A stretch of 41,230 nt of DNA from an uncultured SAR86 cluster bacterium (lineage in GTDB: Bacteria > Pseudomonadota > Gammaproteobacteria > Magnimaribacterales > D2472), in assembly GCA_902586925.1 (NCBI GenBank), contig CACIJE010000004.1:1-41230 (forward strand). Direction: 5' to 3'. The position numbers and the translations under genes are program-made. Under the pieces are notes generated by a model. That model saw only the letters and a program-made list of their open reading frames with translations, ran no database searches and was not told where the DNA came from. Below are positions 1 through 9,001 of the stretch, piece by piece (positions within the stretch are counted from its first letter, which is position 1; each line of letters starts with the position of its first letter).

Positions 1-1
1 T

Positions 2-610
2 TCATATGGAGATGTGCTTGGAGCAGGAGGTGGTTGGTCTAAAACTATTTTATACAATAATTTTGTTAAAGATCAGTTTCAAGAATTCTTTAATAATAAA
101 AAAGTATTCACACTTGGTGTCTGCAACGGATGCCAGATGTTATCAAATTTGAAAGATATAATCCCTGGAGCAGATTCATGGCCAAGTTTCGAAAGAAATT
201 TATCCGACCAATTTGAAGCGCGCTTAGTTCAGGTAAAAATTTCAGAAACAGAATCCGTTCTTTTAAATGATATGGAGAATTGGATCATACCAGTAGCATC
301 AGCACATGGAGAAGGAAGAACGCATTTTAGTGATAATAACCTTGAAGAGTTAGAAAAATCTAATCAAATTGCTATGCGTTTTATTGATTCTCAAGAAAAT
401 CAAAGTGAAAAGTATCCGATTAATCCAAATGGTTCCCCAAACGGGATTACTGGGATAACAGCTGCAAATGGAAGGGTTACTATTATGATGCCGCACCCGG
501 AAAGAGTATTTAGAAAAGTTCAAATGAGTTGGTATAGCAAAGACTGGGGAAAATTTTCTCCGTGGATGCAAATTTTTGTTAATGCAAAGAAATTTTGCGA
601 TAAAAACTAA
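2..610 (+). CDS. purL: Phosphoribosylformylglycinamidine synthase, C-terminal glutaminase part (partial)
   Basis: This is the 3' end of purL; the reading frame is open from base 2, so the gene begins outside the window. The visible part is the class I glutamine amidotransferase domain that supplies ammonia for converting FGAR to FGAM in purine synthesis. The segment opens with SYGDVLGAGGGW, typical of the PurL glutaminase domain. GVCNGCQM carries the nucleophilic Cys, and MPHPERVFR near the C-terminus carries the catalytic His, followed by the expected Glu of the triad. The presence of a fused glutaminase domain indicates the large single-chain PurL of proteobacteria rather than the separate PurQ/PurL form. 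It converges on the Nudix gene downstream, whose stop codon is directly adjacent, leaving no room for an intergenic terminator. Confidence 0.95.
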   Translation, partial: SYGDVLGAGGGWSKTILYNNFVKDQFQEFFNNKKVFTLGVCNGCQMLSNLKDIIPGADSWPSFERNLSDQFEARLVQVKISETESVLLNDMENWIIPVASAHGEGRTHFSDNNLEELEKSNQIAMRFIDSQENQSEKYPINPNGSPNGITGITAANGRVTIMMPHPERVFRKVQMSWYSKDWGKFSPWMQIFVNAKKFCDKN

Positions 611-1147
611 TTACCAAAGTTTGATATCTTCTTCTCTAAAAATAAACTCATTCTTTTTTAAATCTTCAATGTAGTACTCAAGAGTTTTCTTAACGGTTGG
701 GAAAGCTATTTCATCCCATAAGATGTCTTTAGTATCAAAAAGTTGAACATCTGAGCTCTCAAAAGTTGGCCCAAAGTTATCGTCTAAAAGATCTGCTAAA
801 AAAAACATATGAACTTGGTTGATATGTGGAAGACTAAACATTGTATAAGCCATTTTAATTTTAGCTTTTGAACCAGTCTCTTCAAATGTTTCTCTGATAG
901 CACCTTCTTGAAGTGTTTCAGCATTTTCCATAAAGCCTGCTGGAAGTGTCCACAAACCCTTGCGAGGATTAATGTCACGTTTAGCCATTAAAATTTTATT
1001 GTCTCGTATACATAGTGCTCCAACAACGTTATTGGGATTTGTATAAAAAATCGTGCCACAGTCCTGACAGCAGTATCTTTTAATGCTGTCATGTTCTGGG
1101 ACAATAAATTTTAAATTTGAGCTTCCGCAATTAGAGCAATATTTCAA
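611..1147 (-). CDS. Zinc-ribbon Nudix hydrolase (NudC/ADP-ribose pyrophosphatase-like)
   Basis: A 178-residue Nudix hydrolase. An N-terminal zinc ribbon has paired cysteines (CSNCG at residues 4-8 and CCQDCG about 20 residues later). It is followed by the Nudix fold with a complete Nudix box (G-x5-E-x7-REx2EE-xG) starting at GFMENAETLQEGAIRETFEE. These enzymes cleave a nucleoside diphosphate linked to another moiety. The zinc ribbon resembles NADH pyrophosphatase NudC, but the protein is too short for the complete NudC architecture, so the substrate is uncertain. The start is TTG at 1147, chosen because a strong purine-rich Shine-Dalgarno (AAGGAAGGAA, minus strand) lies just upstream and no ATG is available. 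It is divergent from the next Nudix gene across about 50 bp. Confidence 0.85.
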   Translation of the reverse strand: MKYCSNCGSSNLKFIVPEHDSIKRYCCQDCGTIFYTNPNNVVGALCIRDNKILMAKRDINPRKGLWTLPAGFMENAETLQEGAIRETFEETGSKAKIKMAYTMFSLPHINQVHMFFLADLLDDNFGPTFESSDVQLFDTKDILWDEIAFPTVKKTLEYYIEDLKKNEFIFREEDIKLW

Positions 1148-1166
1148 TTTCCTTCCTTAATTTAAG

Positions 1167-1172
1167 ATTATA
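1167..1172 (-). promoter_or_regulatory. -10 element for the zinc-ribbon Nudix gene
   Basis: On the minus strand this reads TATAAT, a perfect sigma-70 -10 box, in the short divergent gap between two Nudix genes and about 20 bp before the TTG start. No convincing -35 was found. Confidence 0.45.
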
Positions 1173-1199
1173 GATACTTTAGAAGTTAAACTTATCTAT

Positions 1200-1799
1200 A
1201 TGTTAGACAGCATAAAGCAAAAACTTGAACAAATAAATCTAATAGATTCTGCTGAGTTCAAAAAAGCTGGAGTGTTAATTATTTTAATGAGAGAGGAGGG
1301 TCTTGATGATTTACAAATTTTGTTCACCAAAAGATCCTCAAATCTTTCAACACACTCTGGAGAAGTCAGTTTTCCTGGAGGTAAATGGGAAAAAGGTGAT
1401 ACTGATTTGTATCAGACAGCATTAAGAGAATCTAATGAGGAGATAGACCTTGATATCAATAATATTCAAAGATTAGGCGCACTAAACTACCTTTTATCTA
1501 AACATAAGATTGAAGTACATCCATATATCGGGTATTTAAACAAACATCAAAACTTTTCTGGTAATTATGAGATTGATGAAATATTTACAGTACCACTGAG
1601 TTTTTTAATGCATCCAAAAAATATAACTTATAAAGAGTTCAAAAAGAATGAATTAAAACTATATATTCCAAGTTGGGTCTATAATGGAAATAAAATTTGG
1701 GGCCTAACAGCAATGATAGCAGCAGATTTTTTAAATATTTGTTTTGATGCCTCAATAAAAACTGATTTTGATTTAATTAGAAAATATGATGAATATTGA
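1200..1799 (+). CDS. CoA pyrophosphatase-type Nudix hydrolase (NudL-like)
   Basis: A 199-residue Nudix protein of the CoA diphosphatase group. The diagnostic stretch [19 protein letters not shown] precedes a Nudix box with the metal-binding RESNEE segment. In this family the LxxHxGxVSFPGG signature distinguishes CoA/acyl-CoA pyrophosphatases, which release 4'-phosphopantetheine and 3',5'-ADP. The gene starts at ATG 1200 directly after the divergent promoter region. Its end overlaps the start of the carbonic-anhydrase-like gene by 14 bp, so the two are probably cotranscribed and translationally coupled. Assignment to the CoA pyrophosphatase branch is by motif; the exact substrate is inferred. 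Confidence 0.85.
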   Translation: MLDSIKQKLEQINLIDSAEFKKAGVLIILMREEGLDDLQILFTKRSSNLSTHSGEVSFPGGKWEKGDTDLYQTALRESNEEIDLDINNIQRLGALNYLLSKHKIEVHPYIGYLNKHQNFSGNYEIDEIFTVPLSFLMHPKNITYKEFKKNELKLYIPSWVYNGNKIWGLTAMIAADFLNICFDASIKTDFDLIRKYDEY

Positions 1800-2319
1800 A
1801 TTAGGTGATAAAAAAATGAAAACTGATGGAGATGATTTCTGGATTGCTCCAAATGCAACAGTTATTGGCGATGTTATTCTCAAAAAAGATGCAAGTATTT
1901 GGTTTAATGCTGTCTTAAGAGGAGACAATGAACCTATTGAAATTGGTGAAGGTTCAAACGTCCAAGATGGAGCAATTCTTCATACCGATCCAGGATTTAA
2001 ATGCACAATTGGAAAGTTGGTTACAGTTGGTCATATGGCAATGCTGCATGGATGTACTGTTGGAGATGGAAGCTTAATTGGCATAGGCTCAGTGGTTTTG
2101 AATGGTGCAAAAATAGGAAAGAATTGCATCATTGGATCTAAAGCACTTATTACAGAGGGAATGGAAGTGCCAGATGGCGCTATGGTTTTAGGAATACCAG
2201 GGAAGGTGAAGAAAGTTCTAAACAATGAAGAGCAAAGTGCTCTATCTATTGGCGCATCTTATTACATAGAAAACTATAAAAGATACAAAAAATTAATGAG
2301 TTACAATGAAAACAAGTGA
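1786..2319 (+). CDS. Gamma-class carbonic anhydrase-like hexapeptide-repeat protein (YrdA/PaaY-like)
   Basis: A 177-residue left-handed beta-helix protein. Repeated hexapeptide turns run through most of the chain (for example [49 protein letters not shown]). The His residues in [14 protein letters not shown] match the metal-ligand histidines of gamma-carbonic anhydrases. Members are trimeric metalloproteins; many bacterial YrdA-type proteins have weak or unproven carbonic anhydrase activity. It overlaps the CoA pyrophosphatase upstream by 14 bp and alaS downstream by 14 bp, making a tightly coupled run. Two consecutive ATG codons at 1786 and 1789 make the exact start ambiguous by one residue. 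Confidence 0.88.
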   Translation: MMNIELGDKKMKTDGDDFWIAPNATVIGDVILKKDASIWFNAVLRGDNEPIEIGEGSNVQDGAILHTDPGFKCTIGKLVTVGHMAMLHGCTVGDGSLIGIGSVVLNGAKIGKNCIIGSKALITEGMEVPDGAMVLGIPGKVKKVLNNEEQSALSIGASYYIENYKRYKKLMSYNENK

Positions 2320-4882
2320 AATTAGAAAAGCTTTTTTAGAATTTTTTGATAAAAAAAATCATCAAGTTGTTCCATCGAGCTCACTTATTCCAAGTAATGA
2401 CGAAACATTACTTTTCACAAATGCTGGTATGGTTCAATTCAAAGATATTTTCTTGGGAACTGAAACAAAGAGTTATAAACGAGCAACTACTTCTCAGCGT
2501 TGTATTAGAGCTGGAGGAAAGCATAACGATTTAGAAAATGTAGGTTATACGCTTAGACACCATACATTCTTTGAAATGCTTGGTAATTTTAGTTTTGGTG
2601 ATTATTTTAAAGAAGATGCTATTAAATTTGCTTGGGAATTTTTAACCGATGTTCTTAAATTAGATAAAGATAAGCTTTGGATAACTGTATATAAGGACGA
2701 TGATGAAGCTGAAGAAATTTGGAAAAATGTTATTGGTATTGAGCCAAGCAGAATTGCAAGACTTGGTGATGAAGAAAACTTTTGGTCTATGGGAGATACA
2801 GGACCATGTGGACCATGCTCAGAAATTTTTTATGATCATGGTGATCATATTGAGGGAACGCCTCCAGGGACAGATGGTGACGAAGGAGACAGATTTATTG
2901 AGATATGGAATCTTGTTTTCATGCAATTTAACAGAGATGAAAATGGAAAAATGGAACAACTTCCAAGGCCATCAGTTGATACTGGAATGGGATTAGAAAG
3001 AATTGCTGCAGTTCTTCAAGGAGTAAATTCAAATTATGAAATAGATGTTTTTAAAGATTTAATTTCTTCATCTGAAAAATTACTAGGAAGCCCTAAAAGT
3101 TCGTCTCATAAAGTAATAGCCGATCATATTCGATCAAGTGTTTTTTTAATTAGTGATGGAATTATTCCTGAAAAAGAGGGAAGAGGTTATGTTTTAAGAA
3201 GAATCATGAGAAGGGGCATTAGACATGGGTATAAGATAGGAGCAAGAAAGCCATTTATGCATTTGCTTGTAAAGGATTTAGTCAATTTAATGGATTCTGC
3301 GTATCCAGAACTAAATAAAAAACAAAAAGAAATTATTGAATTGATAAAAAATGAAGAAATTAAATTCTTTGAAACCCTTGAGACTGGCATAACTATTCTT
3401 GATGAAGCAATTTTAGAGATGAACAATAAAGTCTTATCTGGTGATATTGTTTTTAAACTTCATGATACCTATGGATTCCCGTTTGATTTAACAGCAGATA
3501 TTGCGAGAGAAAAAAATTTAGAAATAGATGAGAAAAGATTTAATGAATGCATGGATCAACAAAAACAAAGTTCAAAAGCATCAAGCAGTTTTATTTCGTC
3601 ACTTCCAGCAGCAGCTGGAGTCATGGAAACAAATTTCTTAGGATATGAAAAACTTGAATCGGATTCAGAAATTTTAGTAATTTGGAAAGATCAAAATAGA
3701 ATAGATATAGCAAAAAATAATGATGAAATATTCTTTGCATGTAATCAAACTCCTTTTTATGCAGAAGCTGGAGGACAAATAGGTGATAAGGGAAAATTTG
3801 CATCTAATTCGTCTGCTGGTAGTATTTTAGATTGTAAGAAACAAGGAAAGGTATATTTACATAAGGCAATAATTGAGAAAGGAAAAATTAATACAGGCGA
3901 TGTTATCAAGATGAGTGTTGAAAAAGAAAAAAGATCTGCAATTACTATACATCACTCTTCAACTCATTTAGTTCATGCGGCGCTTAGAGAAGTGTTAGGA
4001 GACCATGTTCAACAAAAAGGATCATTAGTTGACGAAAATAAACTTAGGTTTGATTTCTCTCATTCAAAGCCCTTAACTCAAAAAGAAATTAGCAAGATCG
4101 AGGAAATTGTAAATAAGGAAGCGCTTAAAAATCTTGAGGTGAAGACAGAGTTAATGAAACTCGATGATGCACTTAAATCTGGAGCTATGGCTTTATTTGG
4201 TGAGAAGTATGACGACGATGTCAGAGTACTTACTATGGGCGAAAATTCGTATTCTGTTGAATTATGTGGAGGGACACATGTCAATAGAACTGGTGATATT
4301 GGATTATTTGTAATCACTAATCAATCAAGTGTTGCCTCTGGAATTAGAAGAATTGAAGCAATAGCAGGAAGAAAATCTCTTGGACATATAAATAAAATAA
4401 GAGAGATTAATGTATCGTTACAAAGCACCTTAAATGTTCCCATTGAAGAAATGCAAGAAAAGATAAAATCTTTAATGGAGGAAAATAAAAAACTTAAGAA
4501 AAATTCAACTAAGAGTGCATCAGATACATCTGTTATTTCTACAGAAACTTTTAAAGTTGAGGATTGGAAGCTTATAGTTGAGCAGGTAAATATTGATGAT
4601 ACAAAAGATCTAAGATTTTTAGTCGATGTTAAAAAAAATACAAATGAAAAACTATGTGTTGTCGTCTTGACAGAGTCTTCAAACAAAGTGGCAATGGTAT
4701 GTGGAGTAACAAAAAACTTAGTAGAAACTTTATCAGCAAAAGAAGTAATAGTATTGTTGTCCGAACAAATTAACGGAACAGGTGGCGGAAGAGTAGATTT
4801 CGCACAAGGCGCTGGTGAAACAGATAATTTGAAAGATTTCGTGACTTCTATTCCAAATTCAGTAAAATCCCTCGCAAAATAG
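2306..4882 (+). CDS. alaS: Alanine--tRNA ligase
   Basis: An 858-residue class II aminoacyl-tRNA synthetase that charges tRNA-Ala, close to the usual bacterial length. The N-terminus ([20 protein letters not shown]) is characteristic. The class II catalytic core follows, with [19 protein letters not shown] and [13 protein letters not shown]. The editing domain has the zinc-binding pattern HSSTH (H550, H554) and CGGTH (C654, H658), which clears mischarged Ser and Gly. The C-terminal C-Ala domain ends with [14 protein letters not shown]. The start codon lies inside the preceding gene (14 bp overlap). The next gene, an aspartate kinase, begins 8 bp after the stop; alaS followed by lysC is a common gammaproteobacterial neighbourhood. 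Confidence 0.97.
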   Translation: MKTSEIRKAFLEFFDKKNHQVVPSSSLIPSNDETLLFTNAGMVQFKDIFLGTETKSYKRATTSQRCIRAGGKHNDLENVGYTLRHHTFFEMLGNFSFGDYFKEDAIKFAWEFLTDVLKLDKDKLWITVYKDDDEAEEIWKNVIGIEPSRIARLGDEENFWSMGDTGPCGPCSEIFYDHGDHIEGTPPGTDGDEGDRFIEIWNLVFMQFNRDENGKMEQLPRPSVDTGMGLERIAAVLQGVNSNYEIDVFKDLISSSEKLLGSPKSSSHKVIADHIRSSVFLISDGIIPEKEGRGYVLRRIMRRGIRHGYKIGARKPFMHLLVKDLVNLMDSAYPELNKKQKEIIELIKNEEIKFFETLETGITILDEAILEMNNKVLSGDIVFKLHDTYGFPFDLTADIAREKNLEIDEKRFNECMDQQKQSSKASSSFISSLPAAAGVMETNFLGYEKLESDSEILVIWKDQNRIDIAKNNDEIFFACNQTPFYAEAGGQIGDKGKFASNSSAGSILDCKKQGKVYLHKAIIEKGKINTGDVIKMSVEKEKRSAITIHHSSTHLVHAALREVLGDHVQQKGSLVDENKLRFDFSHSKPLTQKEISKIEEIVNKEALKNLEVKTELMKLDDALKSGAMALFGEKYDDDVRVLTMGENSYSVELCGGTHVNRTGDIGLFVITNQSSVASGIRRIEAIAGRKSLGHINKIREINVSLQSTLNVPIEEMQEKIKSLMEENKKLKKNSTKSASDTSVISTETFKVEDWKLIVEQVNIDDTKDLRFLVDVKKNTNEKLCVVVLTESSNKVAMVCGVTKNLVETLSAKEVIVLLSEQINGTGGGRVDFAQGAGETDNLKDFVTSIPNSVKSLAK

Positions 4883-4890
4883 AAAATACT

Positions 4891-6105
4891 ATGTCAGAAA
4901 CTATAGTTCAAAAATTTGGAGGAACTTCTCTTGGTTCTGTTGAGAGAATTGATGCTGTAGCTGAAATCATCAAGAAAGCGTCAAAAAAAAATAAAATTGC
5001 TGTTGTTGTATCTGCAATGAGTGGCGAAACAAACCGATTGATAGATTTAGCAAATTCATTTGGAAATAACCCTGACAAAAGAGAGTTTGATGCTCTAGTA
5101 TCAACCGGTGAAACAATAAGTTCAGCATTATTATCAATGGCGCTTCATTCAAAAGGTATTAAGGCAAGATCATTTTCAGCCTCGCAAATAGCAATCAGAA
5201 CAACAAGTTCATATTCAAAAGCAAAAATATTGGATGTTGATGCAAAAAAAATATTAGATGTTCTTGAAAATGACACAATTCCTATTATTACTGGTTTTCA
5301 AGGTATAACTGAGGGTGGTGATATTACAACACTTGGAAGAGGTGGTTCGGATGCAACTGCGGTTGCAATTGCTGCGCAGATAAACGCTAATCGATGTGAT
5401 ATTTATACCGATGTCGATGGGATTTTTACAACAGATCCAAATATTGTAAGTAATGCAAAAAAATTAGATTCAATTACAATGGAAGAGATGCTTGAGCTTG
5501 CAGGACAAGGTGCAAAAGTTGTGCAAACAAGAGCTGTAGAATTTGCAAATAAATATCATGTTCCAGTTAGAGTTTTATCAAGTTTTAACGATGGAAGTGG
5601 AACACTTATTTCATTAAAGGATGAAAGTATGGAAAATGCACTTGTTTCTGGAATCGCCTCTCAGAAAGATCAAGTAAAGTTCACCTTACATAGTGTTGGT
5701 GATATTCCAGGAACAGCTTTTAAAATCTTAGGTCCTATTAGTGAGGCTGAAGTTGAGGTTGATGTTATTGTGCAAAACGTGAGTATTGACGGTAAAACCG
5801 ACTTCACTTTTACAGTTTCAAATGAAGATCAAGCAATAGTCAAAAAGATTCTTTCCAATATAAAAAACGAAATAAATTATAAAGAGCTCATTATAAACCC
5901 AGATATTGCTAAGGTTTCACTGGTTGGAGCAGGAATGCGATCACAGTCTGGGGTTGCTAGCAAGGCATTTAAAGCTCTATCTGAAAACGATGTTAATATT
6001 CAAATAATATGTACTTCTGAAATCAAGATAACAATGGTTATCAAAGAAGAAGAGGTAGAAAAAGCTATAAATGTTCTTCATGAGGAATTTGAATTAGATA
6101 AATAA
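4891..6105 (+). CDS. lysC: Aspartate kinase
   Basis: A 404-residue monofunctional aspartokinase, the first step of the lysine/threonine/methionine pathway (aspartate to aspartyl phosphate). The N-terminal kinase domain begins with VQKFGGTSLGS (the K-F-G-G nucleotide/substrate motif) and contains TTLGRGGSDATAVAIAA and the DIYTDVDGIFTTDP segment. The C-terminal part from about residue 265 carries two ACT domains, including the FKILGPISEAEVEVDVIVQN and LVGAGMRSQSGVASKAF regions, implying feedback regulation by end-product amino acids. The single-domain form without fused homoserine dehydrogenase fits LysC of the Pseudomonas-like type. It lies between alaS (8 bp gap) and the dihydroorotase, whose ATG follows its stop codon directly. 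Confidence 0.95.
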   Translation: MSETIVQKFGGTSLGSVERIDAVAEIIKKASKKNKIAVVVSAMSGETNRLIDLANSFGNNPDKREFDALVSTGETISSALLSMALHSKGIKARSFSASQIAIRTTSSYSKAKILDVDAKKILDVLENDTIPIITGFQGITEGGDITTLGRGGSDATAVAIAAQINANRCDIYTDVDGIFTTDPNIVSNAKKLDSITMEEMLELAGQGAKVVQTRAVEFANKYHVPVRVLSSFNDGSGTLISLKDESMENALVSGIASQKDQVKFTLHSVGDIPGTAFKILGPISEAEVEVDVIVQNVSIDGKTDFTFTVSNEDQAIVKKILSNIKNEINYKELIINPDIAKVSLVGAGMRSQSGVASKAFKALSENDVNIQIICTSEIKITMVIKEEEVEKAINVLHEEFELDK

Positions 6106-7440
6106 ATGCATGACTTAATTCTAAAAAATTGCAAAGTTGTTAATGAAAACAGAATCATCGAATCTGATATTGCTATCAAAAATGATCGAATTGAACAGGT
6201 TGCAACCTCAATTGATGTTGAATCAAAAGAGATAATTGATTTAGATGGAAAATTTGTTATTCCAGGTTTAATTGATGATCAAGTACATTTTAGAGAACCA
6301 GGACTTACCCATAAAGGCGATATTGCAACTGAATCAAAAGCGGGTCTCGCAGGCGGTGTTACAAGTTTTTTTGAAATGCCAAACGTAAATCCAACCACTA
6401 CAACAAATGAAAACTTAACAAAAAAATTTGAACTAGCTTCCACCAGGTCTTTATCAAATTATTCATTTCATCTAGGAGCAAGTAATTCCAACATAGAAGA
6501 AATTAAAAAAGTTGATATAAATCAAGCTGCCGCACTTAAGGTGTTTATGGGTGCTTCTTTTGGTGAAATGTTAGTTGATGATATAGATGCACTTGATGAT
6601 ATTTTTAATTATTCTCCTTTAATTGTTGTTACACATTGTGAAGATCAAAAAACAGTTAAAAAAAATGAGGAGATATACTCAAAAAAATTTGGGGATAATT
6701 TGTGTGCTGAACAACATCATCTTATAAGGGATGTGGATAGTTGTTATTTATCTAGCTCGCTTGCAGTTGACCTAGCAAAAAAATATAACTCAGATCTTCA
6801 TGTCTTTCATTTGACAACAGAGAAAGAGATGGAACTTTTTACAGCTGGAAAAATCGATGGCAAAAAAATCACTGCAGAGGTTTGCGTTCACCATATGTAT
6901 TTTAATGAATCTAGGTACGCTGATCTTGGGAATCAAATCAAATGTAATCCATCTATAAAATTTGAGTCGGACAGATTAGCTCTTATTGATGCTCTTCTTG
7001 ATGACAAAATAGATATTATTGCTACAGATCATGCTCCTCATACATGGGAAGAGAAAAGCCAAAGTTACACAAAAGCTCCAGCCGGACTTCCACTTGTACA
7101 GCATGGAATGCAAATATTAATGGATTTCTATCATCAAGATATTCTCTCACTAGAAAAGATCGTTCAAAAAACAAGCCATAACGTTGCTAATAGATTTCAA
7201 GTTAAAGATAGAGGCTTTATAAGAGAGGGTTATTATGCCGATTTAGCAGTTTTAGATATTGATAAGCCATATACTGTTTCTAATGAAAACATTCTATACA
7301 AATGTGGATGGTCACCCTTTAATGGACATACATTTCAATCATCAATTTTTATGACAATAGTGAACGGGAATATTGCTTTTAGAAATGGCCAAATTTCAGA
7401 TAATTTACCCTTTGGTATGCAAATAGAATTCGATAGATAA
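6106..7440 (+). CDS. pyrC: Dihydroorotase, class I type
   Basis: A 444-residue amidohydrolase expected to interconvert carbamoyl-aspartate and dihydroorotate in pyrimidine synthesis. The class I dihydroorotase pattern is clear: LIDDQVHFREPGLTHKGD, the carboxylysine region AALKVFMGAS, the metal His in VVTHCEDQ and HVFHLTTE, and the catalytic Asp in IIATDHAPHTWEEK. The usual first metal-ligand pair HxH is QxH here (DDQVH). From family knowledge this DDQVHFREPG variant is typical of dihydroorotases from Bacteroidetes, so it is probably functional, but it is unusual for a gammaproteobacterium. The ATG directly abuts the lysC stop codon. The next downstream feature is a tRNA with its own promoter. 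Confidence 0.88.
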   Translation: MHDLILKNCKVVNENRIIESDIAIKNDRIEQVATSIDVESKEIIDLDGKFVIPGLIDDQVHFREPGLTHKGDIATESKAGLAGGVTSFFEMPNVNPTTTTNENLTKKFELASTRSLSNYSFHLGASNSNIEEIKKVDINQAAALKVFMGASFGEMLVDDIDALDDIFNYSPLIVVTHCEDQKTVKKNEEIYSKKFGDNLCAEQHHLIRDVDSCYLSSSLAVDLAKKYNSDLHVFHLTTEKEMELFTAGKIDGKKITAEVCVHHMYFNESRYADLGNQIKCNPSIKFESDRLALIDALLDDKIDIIATDHAPHTWEEKSQSYTKAPAGLPLVQHGMQILMDFYHQDILSLEKIVQKTSHNVANRFQVKDRGFIREGYYADLAVLDIDKPYTVSNENILYKCGWSPFNGHTFQSSIFMTIVNGNIAFRNGQISDNLPFGMQIEFDR

Positions 7441-7468
7441 ATTAGTTATCTTTATATTTTCAAAGAGT

Positions 7469-7474
7469 TATAAT
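7469..7474 (+). promoter_or_regulatory. -10 element of the tRNA-Ser promoter
   Basis: A perfect TATAAT lies 19 bp before the 5' end of the mature tRNA-Ser, in the 53-bp gap after the dihydroorotase. The -35 is weak (TTATCT at 7446, 17-bp spacer). The position suits a short tRNA leader. Confidence 0.5.
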
Positions 7475-7493
7475 CCAACATCTTAAACAAATA

Positions 7494-7583
7494 GGAGAGT
7501 TGGCTGAGTGGTCGAAAGCGCCTCCCTGCTAAGGAGGTAACTGGGCAACTGGTTCGAGGGTTCGAATCCCTCACTCTCCGCCA
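7494..7583 (+). tRNA. tRNA-Ser(GCT)
   Basis: A type II tRNA folded by eye. The acceptor stem GGAGAGT (7494-7500) pairs with ACTCTCC (7573-7579). The anticodon stem CCTCC/GGAGG encloses the loop CTGCTAA, giving anticodon GCT at 7528-7530, which reads AGC/AGT serine codons. A long variable arm follows (GTAACTGGGCAACTGG region), as expected for tRNA-Ser, then the T-arm with GGTTCGAATCC. The discriminator G is at 7580 and the 3' CCA (7581-7583) is encoded. It sits alone between the dihydroorotase and the MetF-like gene. Confidence 0.96.
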
Positions 7584-7603
7584 ATTTTATGTTTTAATAT
7601 ATT

Positions 7604-8455
7604 ATGCAAAATAAAGCTGTAAAAAATTTTTTAGATGGATTTTCAGTAGAAGTTACACCTAGAGCTGCTGCTAAAATTGATAATTTTGAGAATCTTGTTC
7701 CTAAAAATACATTAATTTATATCGCACATATTGAAGGAACACCTATAGATGAAATGGTTAACACTGCGAAAAAAATATCTGATCAAGGCTTTTCTCCGAT
7801 GCCACATTTTCCAGCAAGAATTATAAAAGATAAAAATACTCTACAAGAATGGATATCTAGATATCAAAATGAAGCCAATGTAACAAATGCTCTTTTAATT
7901 GCAGGCGGAGCAAATAAACCATATGGAGACTATGATTCTTCTATTCAATTAATTGAATCAGAACTTTTTGATAAAGCTAATTTTAAAAGTCTTCATATTG
8001 CTGGACATCCTGAAGGAAGTATGGATATAGATCCAGACGGATCAACAAAAAATGTTGATGAGGCTTTATCTTGGAAATATGAATTTAGTAAAAGAACCGA
8101 CGCAGCAATGGCAATTACGACTCAATTCAGCTTTGATTCAAAAACTGTAATAGATTGGGCAAACAGCATTAAAGAATCCGGTATAGATATTCCAATTCAT
8201 ATTGGAATAGCTGGACCAGCTAAGCTTCAAACCTTATTAAGGTATTCAATAGAATGTGGAGTTGGCGCTTCTGTAAAAATCATTCAGAAGCGAGCTAAAG
8301 ATTTAACTAAGCTTTTATTACCCTATAAACCAACAGCAATAGTTTCAGAATTAGCAGAATATAAGGTTAATAATCCAGATTTTAATATTGAAAAAGTTCA
8401 TTTTTATCCACTCGGTGGTATTAAACAAGTTTCTAACTTTGTTAAAGAAGCCTAG
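7604..8455 (+). CDS. Methylenetetrahydrofolate reductase-like protein (MetF superfamily)
   Basis: A 283-residue protein of the FAD-linked methylenetetrahydrofolate reductase superfamily. Visible family features are a beta/alpha-barrel pattern with the N-terminal FSVEVTPR segment, a LLIAGGANKPYG stretch, LHIAGHPEGS and the flavin-region segment AMAITTQFSFD. The C-terminal part has IPIHIGIAGPAKL. It differs from canonical MetF, which has a more typical E-F-F-P-P N-terminus, so it may belong to the MetF-like proteins that marine bacteria use in one-carbon oxidation rather than methionine synthesis. It follows tRNA-Ser by about 20 bp. No methionine or methyl-donor gene is adjacent, so the role is inferred from fold only. 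Confidence 0.7.
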   Translation: MQNKAVKNFLDGFSVEVTPRAAAKIDNFENLVPKNTLIYIAHIEGTPIDEMVNTAKKISDQGFSPMPHFPARIIKDKNTLQEWISRYQNEANVTNALLIAGGANKPYGDYDSSIQLIESELFDKANFKSLHIAGHPEGSMDIDPDGSTKNVDEALSWKYEFSKRTDAAMAITTQFSFDSKTVIDWANSIKESGIDIPIHIGIAGPAKLQTLLRYSIECGVGASVKIIQKRAKDLTKLLLPYKPTAIVSELAEYKVNNPDFNIEKVHFYPLGGIKQVSNFVKEA

Positions 8456-8536
8456 AAATATACAAAAAATTTACATAATTACCAATCACTATTCTCTCTT
8501 ATTTAGTAATATAAAGAATCAAACAACAAATAATAT

Positions 8537-8541
8537 GGGAG
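8537..8541 (+). promoter_or_regulatory. Strong Shine-Dalgarno (GGGAG) for the small membrane protein
   Basis: GGGAG lies 6 nt before the ATG at 8548. Most genes in this window lack a recognisable ribosome binding site, so this strong site fixes the start and suggests efficient translation. Confidence 0.6.
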
Positions 8542-8547
8542 AAATTT

Positions 8548-8952
8548 ATGGATGGATTTATGAATGAAATGGCAATTTGGAATGGTATGAGCTCAGCTTT
8601 TATTAGCAATGCTATATTTTTTGCAGCCTGTGCATTTTTAATTTGGGTTGGCTTTAGGTTTACCAGCAGAATTTACTATGATGGTGATGTAAATTTGTTA
8701 GGAAAAATTTTTACAACTTTGTTTTGCTTATCAATTGTTTTATTTACTCTTGGAACAATGGTCCAAGGCCAAAATATAGCTCTTGGATATTCAAATGCAT
8801 TTAGTGCACTATCTGAAGTTCAAGATATTTCATCTAATGCAGAAAACTTTATATCAATGGCAGACGGTAAACTAGGTCCAGTTCAGTGGATATTTTTAGG
8901 TTCAGTTGTTGTTATGCAGCTGACTCAAATCTGGGTAAAAAAACCAGATTAG
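8548..8952 (+). CDS. Small polytopic membrane protein of unknown function
   Basis: I do not recognise this 134-residue protein. It has three likely membrane segments: about residues 18-40 (AIFFAACAFLIWVGF), 50-72 (IFTTLFCLSIVLFTLGTMV) and 112-128 (IFLGSVVVMQLTQIWV). Between the second and third is a mostly polar loop rich in Ser, Asn and Glu. There is no signal peptidase site and no catalytic motif. The gene stands alone, with a 92-bp upstream gap, a strong Shine-Dalgarno and a hairpin just downstream, so it is probably a single-gene transcript. Its isolation and strong ribosome binding site suggest an abundant small protein; function is unknown. Confidence 0.75.
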   Translation: MDGFMNEMAIWNGMSSAFISNAIFFAACAFLIWVGFRFTSRIYYDGDVNLLGKIFTTLFCLSIVLFTLGTMVQGQNIALGYSNAFSALSEVQDISSNAENFISMADGKLGPVQWIFLGSVVVMQLTQIWVKKPD

Positions 8953-8961
8953 TAAAAAAAT

Positions 8962-9001
8962 ATTATTCTAGTGTGAGTATAAAACTTCACACTAGAATAA
9001 T
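8962..9001 (-). terminator. Rho-independent terminator overlapping the ctlX stop codon
   Basis: A perfect 15-bp inverted repeat (arms 8962-8976 and 8987-9001, 10-nt loop). On the minus strand it is followed directly by a T-run (complement of AAAAAAA at 8954-8960), so it terminates ctlX. The right arm lies partly inside the last ctlX codons and stop. There is no T-run on the plus-strand side, so termination of the membrane-protein gene here is less certain. Confidence 0.85.

Noticed and set aside
4321-4686. 121-residue minus-strand open frame inside alaS
   Set aside because: A Ser/Phe-rich antisense shadow of a strongly conserved gene, with no independent support.
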